The notes under the pieces were generated by a model, which ran no database searches, was not told the origin of the DNA, and saw nothing but the letters and a program-made list of their open reading frames with translations. From Prorocentrum cordatum (Eukaryota > Sar > Dinophyceae > Prorocentrales > Prorocentraceae), in assembly GCA_963575745.1 (NCBI GenBank), contig CAUYUJ010014769.1:300365-364364 (forward strand): DNA of 64,000 nt, read 5' to 3'. How positions within the stretch are numbered: position 1 is the stretch's first letter; each line of letters begins with the position of its first letter. Shown piece after piece: positions 10,313-21,699 of this stretch. The position numbers and the translations under genes are program-made.

Positions 10313-10669
10313 GTATTTTCCTTACGGGTGAAAGCGCGCTGAGCCATCGATTCGGGCGGCGGCGGCCGGCGACCGCCCAGCCCGGTGGGTGAACCTGCTT
10401 GGAGCGCAGGTGGGGCGCTTGAGGCTGCCGCTCAGGATGCACTGGGCAGCCGCCACAGCGAACCCCAGAGGAGTTTACGAGCAGCGTGCACGCTGTTTTG
10501 GATCGCGGCCGTCTTGGGTGAAGAGTAAGTGCGGCGACGACTCGGCTCACGCTGGGATGACAGAGAGCTGCGGAGGAGGGACACCCTGAAGCGGTGTTGG
10601 TGCGGAGGGGTAGGGGAACGAATTATTCTGGCAACGGACCCAACCATCTGCAGTTGTGAGTAGCACCAG
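10313..10669. other. unique spacer, no supported gene
   Basis: A + strand frame at 10389-10589 and its antisense are both open. VGRLRLPLRMHWAAATANPR is mildly protein-like but no splice site or family supports it. Confidence 0.3.
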
Positions 10670-10674
10670 ATGTT

Positions 10675-11860
10675 GTAACATCTTCAGTGGAGCTCCCTTT
10701 AGGGCCACGAAGCGTGTGAGGGTGTGCAGAAATGGATTCGGGGCCGCAATGCTATGCTGCCACTGGGGCTTTTGGTGGAGCCCCCTATGGGGCCACGAGT
10801 GTGCCGAAATCAGAAGTGGAAACGCATGTGAACGCAGCCACTGCGGCCTAAGGTGGAGCTCCCTATGGGGCAAAAAAAATAGGTGAGGGGTGTGCCGAAA
10901 TAGAAAATGGAACCACATGCGAACGCAGCCACTGGAGCCTCCGGTGGTGCTCCATGTGAAGCCACGAAGCGTGTGAGGGGTGTGCCGAGATCGGGGCGGA
11001 ACTGCGTGCGAATGCAGCCACTGGGGCCTTCGGTGGAGCTCCCTATTGGGCCCACGAAGCGTGTGGGGTGTGCAGAAAAGGAGGGTGGAACCGCATGTGA
11101 ACGCAGTCACTGGGTCCTCGGGTCCGCCCCCAATATTGGACCAGGAAGCGCGCGAAAGGCGTGCCGAAATAGGTGGAACCGCATGCGAACGCAGCCTGGA
11201 GCCTTCGGTGGAGCTCGCCATTTGGCCACGAATCGTGTGAGGGGCGTGCCGAGTGGGGCGGAACTCTATGCGAACGCAGCCGCTGGGGCCTTGGGTGGAG
11301 CCCCATATGGGGCCACGAAACGTGACAGGGAAATGCCGAAATCGGGGGTGGAACCGCATGTGAACGCAGCCACTGGGGCCTTGGGTGGAGCTCCCTATGG
11401 AGCCACATGGCGGAATGGGAAAGAGAACCGCATGCGAACGCAGCCATTGGGGCGTTCGGTGGAGCTCCCTAGTAGGTCACGAAGCGTGTGAAGGGTGTGC
11501 CGAGATGGAGCGCAGAACTACATGCGAGCGCAGCCACCGGGGCCTTCGGTGGAGCTTCCTTCGGAGCCAAGTAACGGGTGAGGGTGTGCCGAAATGGGGT
11601 GCGGAACCACATGTGAACGCAGCCACTGGGGCCTTGGGTGGAGCTCCATATGAGGCGACGACACGTGTGACGGCGGGGTCAAAATGAGAGGCGGAACTGC
11701 GTGCTAACGCAGCCACTGGGGCCTTGGGTGGAGCTCCCCATGGAGCCAAAATGCGTGTGAATTGTGTGCCGAGATGGGGGGTGGAACTGCATGGGAACGC
11801 GGCCACCGGGGCCTTAGGCGGAGCTCCCTGTGGAGGTACGACACGTGTGTGTGTGCGTGC
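10675..11860. repeat. satellite of about 90 bp, 13 copies
   Basis: GCAGCCACTGGGGCCTT and close variants occur at 10757, 10832, 10922, 11013, 11103, 11188, 11272, 11363, 11439, 11528, 11617, 11706 and 11797. Spacing is mostly 89-91, with shorter copies of 75-76 and 84-85. Each unit also has GTGGAGCTCCCTATGGGGCC and a GTGTGAGGGGTGTGCCGA block. The usual length is divisible by three, so a 30-residue unit (NAATGALGGAPYGATKRV) stays in frame over several copies. Confidence 0.95.
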
Positions 11861-12394
11861 CGAAGTGGACATGCGCAGGGCAAAGGCAGGGGTGGGAGGA
11901 TGGAGGAGAGAGAAGGAGAGGAGGAGGAAGGGCACGGGGCGCTGTCTCTTCAAAACGAGGACCCAGCAACACCGGATGGTTGAAATTGATATTTTTTTAT
12001 ATACATATATATATATATATATGAAAAGCCGTGCGCACAAGTGTGCTCGGCTGCTTTGAGCCAAAGTGGTAAGGGACACGCATCGCGCGCACTGGGCACT
12101 GCAGAAGGACGCATGTGTAGCAATAGAGTCGCACATGACTACACGCTGAGTGGCTTCGCAGTGCCCGACACAATCGATATCGGCCACGCGGCAGATATAA
12201 AAGGTTTAAAACATGCCTCCCCCCTTCTCCCTGGCGGATACTGTGGAAGACACAAGGGGCGGACAAATCACACACACACACATACACACACTCTGTCTCG
12301 GGCTCTCTTTAAGTCCTGTAGAGTTCCTCTGGACATTGACACCCACCGAATATGCGTCAGAATTGAAGAAAAAAAACGCCTGCGGCTTGATCCA
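11861..12394. other. spacer with AT and CA dinucleotide runs
   Basis: An AT run at about 11995-12022, a CA run at about 12269-12295, and a GA-rich stretch near 11890-11935. A possible decayed spliced leader lies at 12055-12074 on the - strand. No supported gene. Confidence 0.6.
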
Positions 12395-12396
12395 GT

Positions 12397-12447
<51 letters not shown>

Positions 12448-12795
12448 GTCATCACCGTCATCACCATCATGACCATCACCATCACCATCATCAACATCAC
12501 CATCATCACCAACAACATCATCATCATCACCAGCAGCAGCATCACCACAATCACCATCACCATCATCATCATCAGCATCATCATCATCAAAAGCATCACC
12601 ATCAGCAGAGGCAGCAGCAGCTGAATCAGCACAAGCATCCTTATCATGGCGACTCCTCCTCCTCCTCCTCCTCCTCCTCTTCCTCATCATCATCGCCCAT
12701 CAGCATCATCAGCACCACCACAAGCATCATCCTCATCCACCTCCGACTCCTCATCATCACCATTATCATCAACATCATTATCGACGTCGTCGCCG

Positions 12796-12828
<33 letters not shown>

Positions 12829-13745
12829 CCGCAATCATCGCAATCAGCATCATTATCAGCATCGTCCTCATCTTAACCAGCATCAGTAGCAATGTCATCA
12901 TGATCAGCATTCCCATCACCATCATCAGCCACATCACCATCATCATCATCATCAGCATCATCATCATCAGCAGCATCATCAGCATCAGCATCAGCATCAT
13001 CATCAACATCATCATACTCAGCATCAACATCATTATCACCATCATCACAATCATTATCATCAACACTGACATCATCATAATCCTCAGCATCACCATCACT
13101 ATCAGCATCCGCATCATCATCACCATCACCATCCTCATCCTATCATCCCAATCATCATAAGCAAACTCATCAGCAGCAACATCATCAACGTTATTATCAT
13201 CAGCAGCACCACCATCAGCATCATCATCAGCATCATAAGCACCACCATTCTCACCATCATCATCATCATCCACATCAGCTTCACCATCAAACTCATCATC
13301 GTCATCAGCATCAGCTTTCTCATCATCATCACCATCATCATAATCATTCGTATCAGCACCACCATCACCATGACCATTATCACCATACCATCATAATCAT
13401 CATCGCCATCATCACCAGCATCATCCGACTCATCACCATATTCAGCATTTACATCATCATCACCATCACAACCATCGTCACCACCATCGTCATCATCATC
13501 ATCGCCATCAGCATCATCCTCATCACCATCATCGCGAATGGCATCACCAGCACCATCACCATCACCATCGTCAACAGCATCACCATCATCCTCAGCATGA
13601 TCAGCACTATCACAATCATCATTATCATCACCATCATCAGCAGCATCATCGTCAGCATCAGCATCATCATATTCAGCATCATCATTACCATCATCATCAT
13701 CACCAGCATCGTCACCATCATTATTACCAGCACCAGTACCATGAT
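12395..13745. repeat. CAT trinucleotide array 2
   Basis: About 1.35 kb of imperfect CAT repeats, with a CTC block at about 12651-12690 and a GTCGTCGTCGCCGTC block near 12782. The phase holds over most of the length, producing long His-, Ile- and Met-rich frames that are not genes. Confidence 0.95.
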
Positions 13746-13939
13746 TACAGTATTCGGCCTGGCCTAAGGAGCGATAAATAAGGAACGAAGCTTCTTCTTC
13801 CAACTACGACTACGAAGTCCGAAGGACCACCAGGCTGGCTCGCCGCCAAAAAGGTAGCGGAACGCATGCAAACTAAAAGAACGACCGAACCACTGTTGAA
13901 ACGTGAGTGTCCCATATTCAAGCCAGACCCTGTATCGGC
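13746..13939. other. unique spacer between CAT arrays
   Basis: About 190 bases of non-repeat sequence containing CTTCTTCTTCCAACTACGAC and AACTAAAAGAACGACCGAAC. No gene seen. Confidence 0.5.
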
Positions 13940-15395
13940 AGCATCACTATCATCACCGTCACCATCACCATCACCACCATACGCATCCTCATCATCACCA
14001 TCACCATCATCATCAGCAGCCGAAGCATCAGCATCAGTATCACCATCAGCATCACCATCATCAGCATCATCATCCACATGAGCATCATCAGCATCACCAT
14101 CATCACTACCAGCATACACATCATCATACTCAGCATCAACATCATCATCAGCCTCATCACCATCGCCAACACCATCATCATACACATCGTCAGCATGACC
14201 ATGATCAGCATCAGCATCAGCATCTGCAGCAGACTCATCATCCTCGCTCTCAGCAACATCAGCATCATCAGCGTTATAAGCAGAATCCTCACCATCACCA
14301 TCACCATCATCAGCATCATCATAATCATCGCCAACATCACCATCACAATTAGCATCACCAGCATCGGCATCAGCATCAGCGGCATCATGATCAGCATCAG
14401 CATCAGCATCATAATCACCAGCATCATCACCACCATCGTCATCATCAGAATTTGCAACAACATCATCGTTATCAGCATCGTCACCACCGTTATCATTATC
14501 ATTATGATTATGATCATCATCATTAGCATCATCATCCTGATCAGCATCGTTACCATGACCCGCACCATCATGATGCTCATCATGATCGTCATGGTCATCA
14601 CCATCAACATCCTCATCATCACCATCACCATCATAATCAGCAACATCATTATCTTCATAATCAGGGGCAGCAGCATGAACATCATGATCACCATCATCAC
14701 AAATCATACTCATAATCAACCTTATAATCATGATCAGCACCATCATCACAATCATCAGCATCAGCATCATCATACTCATCCCATCATCACCATCATCAGC
14801 ATCCCTATCCTCACAATCATCAGCATCAACATCATCGACAGCATCCGCATCATCATCAGCATCACCATCAGCATCCCCATAATCATCATCAACATCATCA
14901 TCAGCATGATCACAACGATCATCATCATCATCATCATCATCAGCATCGTCACCATTACAATCATCATCAGCAGCGTCATCATCAACATCAGCATCAGCGT
15001 CATCATCATCATGAGCATCATCATCAGCACCATCCTCATCATCAGTATCACACCTCAGCATCATCATCATTATCAGTATCCCCATCTTTAGTATGACCCT
15101 CACCATCACCATCAACATCATGATCAGCACCAGCATCATCAACAGCAGCAGCAGCGGAAGCATCATCAACACCATCAGCATCATCCTCATCATCACCGTC
15201 ACCATCAACATCACCGTTACCATCATCAGCAGCATCTTCATAATCTGCAGCAGCACCAGCATCAGCATCAGCATCAGCATCATCATGAGCATCATTATCA
15301 GGATCGGCATCATGATCACACTCATCATCTCCATCATTACCATCCTCAAACTCATCTCCATCCTCATCATCACCATCATCACCATCATCGGAGGT
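13940..15395. repeat. CAT trinucleotide array 3
   Basis: About 1.45 kb of imperfect CAT repeats; variants are CAG, CAC, CGT, TAT. The frame is uninterrupted for more than a kilobase on both strands. Confidence 0.95.
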
Positions 15396-15509
15396 TGGGG
15401 GTGAGATCGCAGTGGAACGGAGACCCCCAACCAGGAAATCGTTTCGTTTCGTTCGTCTCGTGCATGCGGGCGAGGCGAAGCTGCGTGGGCGTGCGAGAGG
15501 AATGAACCC

Positions 15510-15725
15510 GCCGTTGCTAGGGCGAGGTCAAGACAAATGATTATCCCCCACCCGCCCGCCCGTCCGGCGGTGGCTCGCGGTGTCCCGCGGTGTCCCGTGG
15601 TGTCCCGTGGTGTCCGCCGTTGCTAAGGCGAAGCCAAGACAAATGATACTCCCCCACCCGCCCGTCCGTCCGTCCGGCGGTGGCTCGCGTTGTCCCGCGA
15701 TGTCCTGTGGTGGCCCGTGGTGTCC
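15510..15725. repeat. tandem duplication of about 100 bp
   Basis: The block GTTGCTAGGGCGAGGTCAAG ... CCGGCGGTGGCTCGCG followed by GTGTCCCGTGGTGTCC starts at about 15513 and again at about 15611, with GACAAATGAT in both. The left flank (15396-15510) is unique. Confidence 0.85.
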
Positions 15726-16190
15726 CGTGGTGTCCCGTTGAGTGAGATCGATAGTGAGATCGATAGAGAGATCGATAGTGAGATCGACAGGTGTCCCGTG
15801 GTGTCCCGTGGTGTCCCGTGGTGTCCCGTTGAGTGAGGTCGATAATGAGATCGATAATAAAATCGACAGGTGTCCCGTGGTGTCCCGTGGTGCCCCGTTG
15901 AGTGAGATCGATAGTGAGATCGATAGTGAGATCGATGTGGTGTCCCAAGGTGTCCCGTGGTGTCCTATGGTGTCCCGTTGAGTGAGATCGATAGTGAGAT
16001 CGATAGTGAGACCGATAGTGAGATCGAGGTCTCCCGCGGTTTCCCGTGGTGTCCCGTGGTGGCCCGTGATGTCCCGTGGTGTCCCGTTGAATGAGATCGA
16101 TAGTGAGATCGATAGTGAGATCGACAAATGTCCCGTGGTGTCCCGTCGTGTCCCGTGGAGTGAGATCGATAGTGAGATCAACTGAGTCAG
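15726..16190. repeat. GTGTCCC / GATAGTGAGATC compound repeat
   Basis: Alternating blocks: runs of GTGTCCCGTG (10-bp unit) ending in GTTGAGTGAGATCG, then runs of ATAGTGAGATCG (12-bp unit). At least five such double blocks follow each other. Non-coding. Confidence 0.95.
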
Positions 16191-16257
16191 ATGTTGGTTC
16201 CCCCCCTCTCCCCCCCTCAGACTCTCCTAATCACCCGAAGGGTGGTCGTATGGGTAT

Positions 16258-16267
16258 TCATCACCAT

Positions 16268-16302
<35 letters not shown>

Positions 16303-17850
16303 GCATCATATCATCATGATCATCAACATCATCATCATCATCATCAGCATCAGCATCATCATCATCATCATCTTCAGCATCGACCTCACCATAAGCGAAA
16401 TCATCATCAGCAGCATCGTCATCAGCAGCATCATCACAACCACCATCATCATGAGCATCATCATCAGCATCATCAGCATCATCCTCATCATCGGCACCAG
16501 CTTCAGCATAATCAGCATCAGCATCAGCATCATCATCAACACCCTCATGATCACCATCATCATCAGCATCATCCTCATCATCACCATCACAATCAGTATC
16601 CACATCATGAGCAGCATCATCATAAGAAGCATTCACATCATCACCAGCAACATCACCATAGTCTTCATCATCATCATCATCCTCATCACCATCGGCAACA
16701 TCATCATCAGCAGCATCATCATCAGCATGTTCATCATCATTACCGCCAGCACCATCACAATCACCATCATCAGCATCATGATCGTTATCACCAGCACTGT
16801 CATCATATTCATTATCATCACCACAACCACCATCACCGTCATCAGCATTATCATCACCATCGACATCAGCCTCATCATCAGCAGCACCATCCTCATCATA
16901 ATCAGCATCAGCACCAGCATCAGCATCAGAAACATCATCCTCATGACCATCAGCAGCATCAGTTTCAGCATCATACTCAGAATCACCAGCTTCAAACTCA
17001 TCAGCACCAGCATCATCAAACTTAACATCAAAATTATCGCCAGCATCACCATCATCAGCACCATCATCATCACCGTGATCAATATTATTACCAGTGTCGC
17101 CATCACCATAACCATCATCAACATCATCATCGTCATCGCCATCACCGTCATAATAACCGTCATTATTAGCAGCATTAGCATCATCATCACCAGCATCAGC
17201 ATCATCATCGTCAGCAGCATCAGCACCAGCATCAGCATCAGCATCATCGTCATCATCAGCATCAGCATCATCATTATCAGCATCATCAGCAGCATCATCC
17301 TAATCATCAGGATCATCCTCAGCATCAGCATCATCATCATCACCATCATCACCGTCATCATCAACAGCATCCGTATCATCGACATCATCGGCAGCAACAT
17401 CATCATCAGCATCAGTATAAACATCAGCATCAGCATCAGCGTCATCATCGTCAGCAGCATCAGCATCAGCATCAGCATCGGCATCATCGCCATCATCAGC
17501 ATCAGCATCAGCGTCATCAGCATCATCATCAGCATCAGCATCATCCTAACCATCAGCATCACCCTCAGCATCAGCATCATAATCAGTATCAGCATGATCA
17601 TCACCATCATCAACAGCAAGCATCATCAGCAGCATCATCATCAGCAGCATCATAATCAGCATCATCATCAGCATCAGGATCATCGTCATCATCGTCATCA
17701 GAATCATCAGCATCGTGATCATCATCGTTCTCATCATCATCAGCATCGTCAGCATCACCATCATAATCAGAATCATCATCATCAGCATCATCCTCATCAG
17801 CATCATTCTCACCCTCATCCTCGTCGTCCTCATCTCCACAATCGTCCTCA
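16258..17850. repeat. CAT trinucleotide array 4
   Basis: About 1.6 kb of imperfect CAT repeats on the + strand, the longest of the four. CAG variants are frequent and clustered toward the right. The three-base phase is preserved, giving a frame open over the whole array. Confidence 0.95.
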
Positions 17851-18427
17851 TCTCCGCAACCACCTTGATTGGCCATCACCACCACCGCGACGCACGGCCC
17901 TCCGCGCCCCCCCCGTCTAGTCCCACGTCTTACCCAGCAATCGGTTCGGGCGGGCGCTCGCTGCGACTGCTGGGGTGTGGGGGGCGCATGCCCGAGAGCG
18001 GCGGAACGTCGCTTTTTGATTTCGGCGGAGGCCATGGCGACCCCACCTCCGAAGCACAGAGGAAGGAGTTCTCGATGGTCGAGCGCAGGGGCCGGGGCCT
18101 GAATGCACCACGAGCGCTGACAGGGAGGACAACAGAAGGACGACGACAACGACGACGAAGAGGAGTGATCACGACAACGACGATAAAACAGGGCGGGCCA
18201 GGCCCGTAACGAAACCGAGCGCAGCGGAGCGTCGCACCCCTCATGTTTCGCACGAGGCGGGCGCCTTCCACGGACCACCTCACCGCTCCTCGCTGGGCCC
18301 ACCCTCGGCCAAGGATCGGTGCACACGCCCTCCTGCCTCGGCCACGGAGGCGCGCAGACACCGACCCTTGGCCTGAGGATCGGCCTGGCCAGGATCGGTG
18401 AGGTCGAGGTAGAACGCTAGGGGGGTG
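17851..18427. other. GC-rich spacer
   Basis: Open on most frames. Includes AACGACGACGAAG-like repeats near 18135-18190. No supported gene. Confidence 0.4.
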
Positions 18428-18429
18428 GG

Positions 18430-18575
18430 TGGGGGCGTTTTCGTCGCGCCTCGGCGGTTTTCCAGCCTCGGGATGCTCTCCAGCAGCTGCGCCTCGCCGA
18501 GAGCGTTCCGGAGGTGCCCAGATGGTGCCGAACTGCCGCTGGAGACCCGAGTTATGACCCGAAAACCAAGACGAC
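18430..18575 (-). repeat. dispersed repeat family J, copy 1
   Basis: Read on the - strand, the order GGTTTTCGGGTCATAACTCG, GGGTCTCC, TCGGCGAGGCGCA, GCATCCCGAGGCTGGAAAA and CCGCCGAGGCGCGAC matches the + strand at 43066-43205. About 140 bp. Confidence 0.8.
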
Positions 18576-18740
18576 GAGGATCACTTGGGGGTACAGGCTC
18601 AGGGAGGAAACATCGAAAATCGGTCTTAGGCACCCGAGAGCGCATCCGCAAGTTCCTGAGCGGGGTGTGCTATCAGGCCCTTACTTCGGCGATGGATGCG
18701 CGAGTGGGGTTTGGTGCATCCACCCCTGAGCCTATCACAC

Positions 18741-19166
18741 CTAACGTTGCCCCTGAGAGGTGCTCCGGTGGCGTCCTCCGAATGAGGGAGACGGGTCCTA
18801 AGGGAAACAGGTCCTGCAGTTGTTCGGCCACTTCCAGGCTCCTCTGGGACCCTGCCTGGGCCTCGGGGATGAAGAGCTGGTCCTGGGGAGAGCTCCGGAG
18901 TGTAGGACCCGCTTGCCTCTGGACCACCTTTCCTTCCTGGCCACCTGTCCCTGGAGGTCCCCAGAAGTCAAGAACATGCAAAACCTCGAAACTCGATCCT
19001 CTTTGCTGGAGCAGAGTTCTCGCTCGTCCCTCGAGGAGCAGATGCGAAGCGAGCTCTTGGAGCAGCTCGTCCACGACGACGCCATCGCCTCTGAACCTTC
19101 TGCGCGTTTCTGGAGGTTCTCGTCGCCACTGCTCGACGAAGCTCCGACAACTTGCGGCGCCGCATT
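18741..19166 (-). CDS. candidate internal exon, Leu/Glu-rich
   Basis: Read on the - strand, a long pyrimidine tract (complement of the GGA array at 19170-19285) is followed by CACGTTCAG, a good 3' splice site, and a frame of about 142 codons. It reads CGAASCRSFVEQWRREPPET, then VVVDELLQELASHLLLEGRA, RTLLQQRGSSFEVLHVLDFW, and SLEVAEQLQDLFPLGPVSLI. Hydrophobic and charged residues alternate as in helical protein. A GTGTGATAGG at 18731-18740 could be the donor. The other strand also has an open, less coherent frame (SSRSSLEEQMRSELLEQL), so the strand is not certain. No family recognised. Confidence 0.4.
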
Positions 19167-19290
19167 CTGAACGTGAGGAGGCGGAGGAGGAGGAGGCGGA
19201 GGAGAAGGAGGAGGAAGGGAGGAGGAGGACGAGGAGGAGGAGGAGGGAGGAGGAGGAGGGAGGAGGGAGGAGGAGGAGGGAGGAACACTC
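19167..19290. repeat. GGA microsatellite
   Basis: Imperfect GGA/GAG repeats on the + strand, a pyrimidine tract on the - strand directly before the exon above. Confidence 0.9.
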
Positions 19291-19985
19291 TGGAACGTAC
19301 CCCGAAGAAAACACGCGTCTCACAGCAGCGCCGATAGGGGACTGCACCGGCACACTGCAAGTGCCAGTGTCGAGCGGGCCCGTGCATAATATGCTTCGAT
19401 CGGCGCGCCTCGGCGGGCGTCCTCCCCTCGTGGCCTTCTGGAAGCAGGTCCTGAGAGGCGCCGAGGCGGGACAGAGCCCCAGCCTCATGTTGCTCCCATC
19501 GTACATAAGGACCACACCCCAGAAATAATGTCGAGCACCCGGAGAAGTGTCGAAAGAGTGTCGAAGCAGTGTCGAAACAGTGTCGGACGAGTGTCTCCCA
19601 GGGCCCGACACGTGAAAACCCTCCGTACTTTCCTGGTGCTCGAGATTCTTTCTGGTGGTCAAGGCTAAAGTAGGTTGGAACATCATAACCCCAGCCCCGA
19701 TTTCCAAGGCTCGACGTGCATGCGAATGTGAACATTGGCATCGGGGGCACGGGGGACGACGTCGCTCCTTCTCCTGAATCTCTTGGGCAGGCGGCTGCTG
19801 TTCCGAACTTGCTTCGTCGGCGGCGAGGCAGAGGCAACGCGCTCCAGCGTGTGACCCTCCGGGCCAACCGAACGGCGAGCTGTCGGGCGTGCAGGAGGGA
19901 GAAACAAAAACGACGAGGCGGCCGCGCTAAGGGCCTCTTGCTCCGCACACTCCGGCCAGAGCACGGCAACCAGACCAGGCAGCGA
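19291..19985. other. spacer, no supported gene
   Basis: Contains the repeated word GTGTCGAA(A/G) at about 19546-19590 (AGTGTCGAAAGAGTGTCGAAGCAGTGTCGA in overlapping form). Otherwise no structure recognised. Confidence 0.4.
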
Positions 19986-19989
19986 TGGC

Positions 19990-20118
19990 ACTGGTTTTTG
20001 AATTCAAAAACCAATGTTCCAAATTCGAAAACCGCCTTTTGAACTCGAAGGCAAGATTTTTGAAGTCAACCACCAGTTTTTTGAATCCAGAGGCCCGTGT
20101 CTTGGAGCTCGTGGGATG
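19990..20118. repeat. 21-bp minisatellite, about six copies
   Basis: Units such as TTTTTGAATTCAAAAACCA, TTTTGAACTCGAAGGCAAG and TTTTTGAAGTCAACCACC follow each other at about 21 bases. In the + frame each unit gives seven residues (FEFKNQC, SKFENRL, LNSKARF, LKSTTSF, LNPEARV). Confidence 0.8.
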
Positions 20119-21309
20119 CTTGTACCAGGATAACCCGAGCTGGCATTATCAGCCGCTGGGTAATATCAAAACAAGGATGCCGCCACACAGTGCCTTTGGG
20201 ATGTGTGGCCCGAATTGAGGCTCAGAAACCATCATGGCAAGCTGTCAACACCGTGCACGGCTGTGGCTTTCAGCCTGCCCGACGTGGCTTGCCGGCGGCA
20301 CGACGACGGGCGCCTCGGAGGCTGCGGTCCCGGGCCGGAGCTCGGCCGTGGGACCCGAGGGCCTCCGGGGCCCGGGGTGCCACCGCCCGCGAGAGGCGCT
20401 GTCCAGTGCCTCCCGCGAGGTGCAGGAGGCACATGCGACGAGAGAGATCTGTCCACATGTATAGAGGGCAAAAACATCCACCCCCCATGATAACTAACCA
20501 CCCCGACACGCGAAGCCGTTCACCAAGCGCCCCCCCTGAAGGAATCGAACAGGGCAGGGCTGTCTAGTAGACGCCCAGGGCCGTTTAGTGAGCGCCAATT
20601 GCCCGGTCCGGGTGGCGTTCCCCCCCTTGAACATACGACGTGCGACCAATTCCGAAAGAACCATGCGTCCCGAAACGTTGTCATCATTTGAAGGGCCGCT
20701 TCCTTCTTCCGCCGTCCTCCGGCGAGGATGAGATGTCGACTCCTGCGATCCTCAGAACGGGAGGCCCTTTCCGGAGCGCCCCTTGTAAGGCATATCCTCC
20801 GTCGACCTCGAGCTGCCTAGGCAACCCAACGTCGCGCATCGCGCGCCGCGATGCGTGACGCGCGATTCTCCTCGCGTAGCCTCGCGCCCTCGCGCCGCCC
20901 CCTTGGAGAAGGGCAACCGCTCTGGCCCAGACCGCGACGCGCGAAGCGGGGTTCTCCCCGCGCCCCAGCGGTTAAGCCAGGCCCTGCAAGGTGTCCCAGG
21001 GGTCTCGGGATGATCGGGGGAAACGAAGTTATCGCTATCGTGGGCCCAATCGTTTTACTTTGTGTGCCTACTGCAGGCCGCCGCCCAGAGGCCAGGATGC
21101 AACACACGAGAACTGGCACTGTGCGGCGGTACGCACAGATCATGTGCTCCAGCGGAGCTCGCCAGGGATAGAGGAAAAAGAAAGTAGCACTCGATTCTAC
21201 CGCGCGAGCGTGCACCGCAACCGAGCGCTCTTTCCAGTGTTTGTGGGCTCTGTCTGTCAGGCTCGCCAGCGACCGACGCAAGCCCCCCCTGGGCACAGGC
21301 ACCCCGTAC
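20119..21309. other. region with weak coding hints only
   Basis: The + frame at about 20270-20464 ends LSSASREVQEAHATREICPH before a stop and is mildly protein-like. A - strand pyrimidine tract CTTTCTTTTTCCTCTATCCC near 21160-21180 precedes a stretch containing GCACAGTGCCAGTTCTCGTG. Neither is enough for a gene call. Confidence 0.3.
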
Positions 21310-21573
21310 CTCGAAGAAGCTGTTGGTAGCGTAGCAGATGCACGTGTTGTACATGGCGCATGACCTCGGATCTGTCCCAGGCCCTCTTGCCCGACCCCAG
21401 CTTCCATAGGAATCGGCACAGGAAAGACTCCCGACCCCCGACCCCCGACCCCACATTCTCCAGCCCCACCTGGGCGGCCAATCCGTGGAGGTCCTCCGAT
21501 GTCTCCGAAGGGGAACTCCTCGGGGGCCTAAGGGGGAGGACAACGATTCATGATTTTGCGTTTCGAGCTCCAT
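21310..21573 (-). CDS. candidate first exon, unknown protein
   Basis: From ATG at 21573 the - strand reads MELETQNHESLSSPLGP, then, after a one-base shift at a run of C near 21525, RSSPSETSEDLHGLAAQVGL, ENVGSGVGGRESFLCRFLWK and RSEVMRHVQHVHLLRYQQLL. The exon would end at CTTCGAG followed by GTACGGGG (21301-21309 complement), a good donor. The mixture of Gln, Glu, His and Leu is convincing, and the frameshift lies in a homopolymer, so either an assembly error or decay. No family or targeting signal recognised; about 87 residues. Confidence 0.4.
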
Positions 21574-21699
21574 TTTCCCGGAAAGGGCATAAGACCAGGG
21601 TTCTCTTTTAGTAGGTTTACCTCCGGGTTTGACTTAAGGTGGACCGGCGAATTTCTTCTGCGATAAATATCGAGGTCGAGGTGGGCCGGCTAATTAATT

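Noticed and set aside
11744-11760. Second spliced-leader-like word (GAGCCAAAATG)
   Set aside because: It is part of one unit of the 90-bp satellite; the other units have different bases at this place, so the match is chance.
10675-11860. CRISPR-like repeat spacing of about 90 bp
   Set aside because: The whole unit is conserved, there are no unique spacers of fixed length, and the organism is eukaryotic. It is a tandem satellite.
5053-17920. Very long Met-, Ile-, His- or Asp-rich open frames
   Set aside because: They are translations of GAT/CAT arrays whose three-base phase keeps any frame open. No splice sites or non-repeat domains support them, except for the short flanking exons listed with low confidence.
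20520-20560. tRNA-like T-loop (GTTCGATTCC on the - strand)
   Set aside because: The flanking bases do not form the T stem, and no acceptor stem or anticodon arm could be placed.
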